Source of the DNA: JALHQU01 sp043745295
GTDB taxonomy: Bacteria > Planctomycetota > Planctomycetia > Gemmatales > Gemmataceae
Assembly: GCA_043745295.1 (NCBI GenBank)
Contig: JAYTTN010000746.1
Location: 1-43,326, forward strand
Reading direction: 5' to 3'
DNA length: 43,326 nucleotides
Every line of letters begins with the position of its first letter. The stretch's first letter is position 1. The notes beneath the pieces are model-generated. The model saw nothing but the letters and a program-made list of their open reading frames with translations. It had not been told where the DNA came from and did no database searches. The position numbers were made by a program, and so were the translations under genes. Below, one piece after another: positions 39,836 through 43,326 of the stretch.

Positions 39836-42800
39836 TCAGCAGCGGGCAGTCGTGGACCACCTCGATGCGTGCTTCGCCCAGAACGCCGTCCACTGCTCCC
39901 ACTCCACGGCGGTTTCCTCCTCTGGAATCGGCACGGCGGCCATCGCCAGGAAGCCGACGACGGCGGTGTTCCAGACGGCCTTCTGGCCCGCGTTCAACTC
40001 CGTCGTGAAGCCCGGTTCGGTAACGGTCCCGGAAATCTCGCCGTCGCGGTGCGTGAAGGTGAACACCGCCGGACGGTTGGGGAACTCGCGGGCGACGACT
40101 TCGGCCGACACGCTCTGCAGTCCCAGATGGGCGTGCCCGGCCTCGACGGTCAGCCGCTCCCACCCGTCCGCCCGGTGCAACAGCGCCACCAGTTCCCGCT
40201 CGACGAACGCCTGCACCGCGTGTTCGACGTGGTGCAGCCCGTCCAGGGGCTTGCCCGCCGCCGCCGGCTCCCCGCGCTGCTCGGCGTGCCGCACGGCGGC
40301 GCGGAGCGTCTTGAAGTACGCCGGCACGGTGCCTGAGTGGAACCCCGGCCGTAGCAGCCCGCGCATCGTCTCGCCGTGGTGCCCGAGCGGCACCGGGCCG
40401 AGCCGGCGGGGGCGGTTGGCCGCGTACAGCCGCCAGTTCTCCTTCAGTTCCCAGGCGATGAACCCGAACAGGCCGGGGATGCACCCGATGGCGACGGTGA
40501 GCAGGCCGAACGCCTTGTCGTAGCTGACGGCGAAGGCGTCGGCGACGGTCGGCGCGAGGGTCGGGATGAGGGGCAGGAGCAGCTTGTGCGACACCGTCAC
40601 CACCGGGAAGTGCTTGACCGGGTTGATTTGCGGCTCGACGAACAGGTGGATGACGAAGCGGAACAGGTAGGCGACGGGAAACCAGACGAGGCCGACGGCC
40701 ACCTTCAGCCAGAGGGACGGCTTCGACTGCCCGGCCCGGAACCGCAGCCACTCGTCCACCGCGTACAGCATCCGGTCGATGGCGGCGAGCAGCTCCCGGA
40801 ACAGCCAGACGACCCACCCGAACAGGTTCGGCAGCAGGTTCACCCGCACCCGCCGCCAAGTGTCGGACAGCACTTCTTCAGTCTCCTCGGTGAACCACCG
40901 GCCGACCCACGAGTTCACGAACAGGGCGACGAGGGCGAAGGTGAACGCGGAGAAGCGGACGACGCGGTCGCCGCTCGCGCCGAACAGCCACAGGAACAGG
41001 GCCGCGCCGCCGGCCAGCAGCACGGCCAACCCCAGACGCCGCGCCACCCAGCGGTACGTCGAGTGCCGGCGGACCGCCACCGCCGACGGCGACCGCCACA
41101 GCGTGAGCGGCAGGCTTACCACCGCCACGACCGCCCGCCCGAGCAGTTTCACCCCGCCCCAGAACGCGCGGCGGAACGGCGGCGAGTGGATCAGCCCGAG
41201 GACGACGAGGGCCAGCACGCCGACGGCGATCAGCGACGCCGGCCCAATGGCGATGCCGTGCTTCTCCTGGTGGGCCAGTTCCGACACCCACTCGACGAAC
41301 ACCTCCCCGTCGTCCCCCTCGACCAGCACGAGTTCGTCGTCCTGATACCGCACCAGCGAGCGGATGAACCGGAACAGGGTCATCAGCTCGTGCGCGAGGT
41401 ACTTGGCGAACTCGACGGTGAGGAAGGCGGCGATCACCGGGCCGAGGACGTACAGGCTGAGCGCGCGGCCGGTGCGGGTGCCGAACGCCAGCGCGCTGCC
41501 CCGCTGGATGGCCCGCAAGTAGACCTCCCCCCGGACGTACACGCCGTCCAGTTGGCGGTCCAGTTCGGCGTCCGCGCGGAGCAGCACGTCGCCGCCGAAG
41601 AACTCCACCGGCCCGCCCAAGTCGCGCAGCTTCAGCCGGTTGCGGGCGATGGCGTCGCGCAGGTGGCCGAGCCGGATTTGCCCCCGTTCGCACGCCAGGT
41701 CCAGCAACTCCTGGACGACTTTGTCCCGCGCCACCGCCTCCGCCGGGTTCCTCGGCACGAACCCGACGCGGTCGAACACCGCCAGCATCTTCGGCCCGAT
41801 TTCGCCCCGCACCCGCGCGTCGATGACGGCGATCTCGTCGGCCAGCAGCTCGCCGAGGGCGAGCCGGTTCGCCTCCGGCAGCGGGGTGTGGGCGAGGTGC
41901 CGTTCCACCCGCTTCAAATGGAGCAGCAGGATGACCTGCCGGCCGAGGGTGAGCTTCCGAACCATCGGCCGTCGGCCCAGACTGCGGAACCACGACGCCG
42001 GATCGACCGCGAACAGGTCGCGTTCCAAGTCGATGGCCACTTTCTGGAGGTCGTACAGCGCCTTCGCGCCGGCCGACCAGGTGCCCAGCGCCGCCGGCAG
42101 CAGCAGCGGTTGCAGGGCCGTCGCCCACGCGGCGCTAGTGTCCGCGTTCCACTCCAGCACGGCCCCCAACCGGGGCACCAGGTGATCGGCGAGGGACTCG
42201 CGAGCGGCTTTGTAGCGCCGCGCCGCGCCGACGTGCGAGGCCAGCGCCGCCTTCTCGCGGAGGATGGCCGCCCGCGCGTCGTTGTCCACCGCCGCCGCGC
42301 GGTCGGCCGCCGCCGCGTACCCGTCGGCCCGGTGCGGCCGCTCGCGGGGTTTCGTCGCCGCCGGCGGGAAGTGCGCGAGTGGCAGGTCGCGGCGCTCGGA
42401 GGCCCCCTTCGGACGGGTGGCGTTGAGGAGTTCGCCCGCGTCCACGTCCGCCCCGATCACCCGCAACACCGCCTCGCGGTCGGCGGCCGGGAAGACCGCG
42501 GCCAGGGCGGACGGGCGGAAGAACAGCGTGCGGGCGAACTCGGCCGCGAACGCCGCGTACAGTTCCTCCGGCGTCGGGCCGTCCGGCACCCGGTGTTCGG
42601 CCGTCAGCAGGAACTCGGCTTCGCGGGCCAGCGTCGGCCCCAATTTCACCCACCGGTCGCCGGCCCCGAACTCGCCGACCGCCCCCCGGCACCGCTCCTC
42701 CACCGCCGCCGCGAACAGCCGCTCCCAGTAGTGCCGGAGGATGTCGGCCGGCGTGTCGTCCGCGATCATCCGGTCCCACGGCTCCGACAGGAGGAGCAAC

Positions 42801-43015
42801 TCCGTCTCCTCTCCGCCGTACACGGAGGCGGGGAAGATGCCCAAATCGGCGGCGAACTGGCGGTCGAGGCGGAGGGGGGTGTCGGGGTTGGCCGGCCGCC
42901 GCGCGGCGAGGTCGAGCAGCTCCCGCTCGGCCCGCCGCAGGTGCCGGTCCCGGACCAGGCGAACCGCCGGGTTCACCGCGCGGAGGGGGGCTTCGATCTG
43001 CGTCGGGACATCCAC
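39836..43015 (-). CDS. Large multi-spanning membrane protein of unknown function
   Basis: A 1059-residue protein. The GTG start at 43015 is chosen because CGGAG lies about 6 bases upstream; the longer open frame upstream crosses a palindromic repeat. Residues about 1-520 are soluble and helical, rich in Arg/Ala/Glu, with few recognisable motifs. Membrane helices appear from about residue 525: LSLYVLGPVIAAFLTVEF, SLIAVGVLALVVLGLIHS, VVAVVSLPLTLW, LAVLLAGGAALFLWLFG, FSAFTFALVALFVNSW, VAVGLVWFPVAYLFRFVI and LLTVAIGCIPGLFGFIAW. The final about 200 residues are soluble ('HRDGEISGTVTEPGF'). I do not recognise a family; related proteins are known as hypotheticals in planctomycetes. It stands alone, followed on the minus strand by the DUF1553 gene after 72 bases. 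Confidence 0.75.
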   Translation of the reverse strand: MDVPTQIEAPLRAVNPAVRLVRDRHLRRAERELLDLAARRPANPDTPLRLDRQFAADLGIFPASVYGGEETELLLLSEPWDRMIADDTPADILRHYWERLFAAAVEERCRGAVGEFGAGDRWVKLGPTLAREAEFLLTAEHRVPDGPTPEELYAAFAAEFARTLFFRPSALAAVFPAADREAVLRVIGADVDAGELLNATRPKGASERRDLPLAHFPPAATKPRERPHRADGYAAAADRAAAVDNDARAAILREKAALASHVGAARRYKAARESLADHLVPRLGAVLEWNADTSAAWATALQPLLLPAALGTWSAGAKALYDLQKVAIDLERDLFAVDPASWFRSLGRRPMVRKLTLGRQVILLLHLKRVERHLAHTPLPEANRLALGELLADEIAVIDARVRGEIGPKMLAVFDRVGFVPRNPAEAVARDKVVQELLDLACERGQIRLGHLRDAIARNRLKLRDLGGPVEFFGGDVLLRADAELDRQLDGVYVRGEVYLRAIQRGSALAFGTRTGRALSLYVLGPVIAAFLTVEFAKYLAHELMTLFRFIRSLVRYQDDELVLVEGDDGEVFVEWVSELAHQEKHGIAIGPASLIAVGVLALVVLGLIHSPPFRRAFWGGVKLLGRAVVAVVSLPLTLWRSPSAVAVRRHSTYRWVARRLGLAVLLAGGAALFLWLFGASGDRVVRFSAFTFALVALFVNSWVGRWFTEETEEVLSDTWRRVRVNLLPNLFGWVVWLFRELLAAIDRMLYAVDEWLRFRAGQSKPSLWLKVAVGLVWFPVAYLFRFVIHLFVEPQINPVKHFPVVTVSHKLLLPLIPTLAPTVADAFAVSYDKAFGLLTVAIGCIPGLFGFIAWELKENWRLYAANRPRRLGPVPLGHHGETMRGLLRPGFHSGTVPAYFKTLRAAVRHAEQRGEPAAAGKPLDGLHHVEHAVQAFVERELVALLHRADGWERLTVEAGHAHLGLQSVSAEVVAREFPNRPAVFTFTHRDGEISGTVTEPGFTTELNAGQKAVWNTAVVGFLAMAAVPIPEEETAVEWEQWTAFWAKHASRWSTTARC

Positions 43016-43180
43016 GGGAAACTCCGGCCGGCGGTGGGATGCGATTGTTGTTCGGAGTCCGGGGGGTGGCGGCAAGCCGATCCGACTCCGATACAATCGG
43101 CCGAGCGACCCGCGACAGAGATGGGAGAGGGCTGTCAGGGGTAGGTGTTCGGCTTCTCTCGGGTTTCCAGAACCCCACCC

Positions 43181-43326
43181 CCCGGCCCCCTCCCCATAAA
43201 TGGAGAGGGGGTGTTCAACAGGGTGTCGCAGTCGATGTTCCGCCGAGCATTTCGGGCACCGAGGCGGTTTCCCCACCGCGTTTCCCCGTTGAACACCCCC
43301 TCTCCATTTATGGGGAGGGGGCCGGG
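43181..43326. repeat. Perfect 39-base inverted repeat at the window end
   Basis: 43181-43219 is the exact reverse complement of 43288-43326, with 68 bases between. It may continue past the window. Each arm has an AT-containing core (CCATAAATGG) in a GC-rich frame. The 68-base centre encodes on the minus strand a short Cys-x-x-Cys peptide (GKPPRCPKCSAEHR) that may be a leftover of a gene. The gap 43016-43180 holds nothing else I can support. Confidence 0.85.

Noticed and set aside
43217..43276. Minus-strand CxxC peptide (GKPPRCPKCSAEHR) as a zinc-ribbon gene
   Set aside because: Only about 20 codons, sandwiched between repeat arms; too short to support a gene call.

Overview
The window looks like chromosome of a high-GC planctomycete, most likely of the Gemmata group. 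The pointers are a DUF1501 gene next to a DUF1549/DUF1553 gene with an N-terminal planctomycete cytochrome-c domain, three secreted quinoprotein-like beta-propellers (two opening with the W-x-H/Q-W-R-G-P signature typical of the phylum), and a surface protein with the short arginine-rich 'RLDLTQLHDRVTPS' leader that resembles Gemmata leaders. GC is very high throughout, so most long open frames are antisense shadows. No rRNA, tRNA, intact transposase or CRISPR array was seen.

Layout. 1-5.8 kb: small secreted protein, two-domain lipoprotein, PhnA-like membrane protein, small helical protein, and an 818-residue tandem-repeat surface protein. 5.8-10.8 kb (minus strand): two AsmA-like proteins around a Wza-type polysaccharide export lipoprotein. 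11-15.3 kb: small conserved proteins (DUF2171 type, a 115-residue family, a 70-residue membrane protein), a methyltransferase remnant, and a beta-lactamase-family hydrolase fused to a VanX-type D-Ala-D-Ala dipeptidase. 15.3-23.8 kb: a DNA-modification/defence-like island (below). 23.8-25.2 kb: SDR oxidoreductase and D-aminoacyl-tRNA deacylase. 25.3-33.9 kb (plus strand): small helical protein, three beta-propellers interleaved with two ANL-superfamily (PaaK/LuxE-like) adenylating enzymes. 33.9-39.8 kb: broken receiver domain, PhoD-like phosphatase, DUF1501, DUF1553. 39.8-43.0 kb: a 1059-residue membrane protein of unknown function, then a long inverted repeat at the window edge.

The most interesting part is 15.7-23.7 kb. 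A tightly coupled minus-strand operon encodes a YaaA/DUF328-like protein (DpdC-like), a DGQQR-motif ParB/DndB-fold protein (DpdB-like) and a DNA-type tRNA-guanine transglycosylase homologue (DpdA-like). In the known Dpd system, DpdA with DpdB puts the 7-deazaguanine precursor preQ0 into DNA, and DpdC converts it to the amido form (established knowledge). Converging on this operon with only 6 bases between stop codons is a two-gene operon of an HNH endonuclease and a second DGQHR protein. On the other side, divergent from the operon, a near-consensus promoter drives a sigma-70-family factor and a third DGQHR-type (DGQGR) protein. A short minus-strand remnant at 15.75-15.99 kb resembles the N-terminus of a fourth. 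No preQ0 biosynthesis gene and none of the large Dpd restriction helicases lies in the window. My inference is a compact 7-deazaguanine DNA-modification island with an unusual effector (HNH-DGQHR) and its own sigma-factor module.

Intergenic DNA carries many perfect or near-perfect inverted repeats (28255-28322, 30664-30727, 37367-37428, 15318-15439, 43181-43326). Some probably act as terminators, others look like dispersed palindromic elements.
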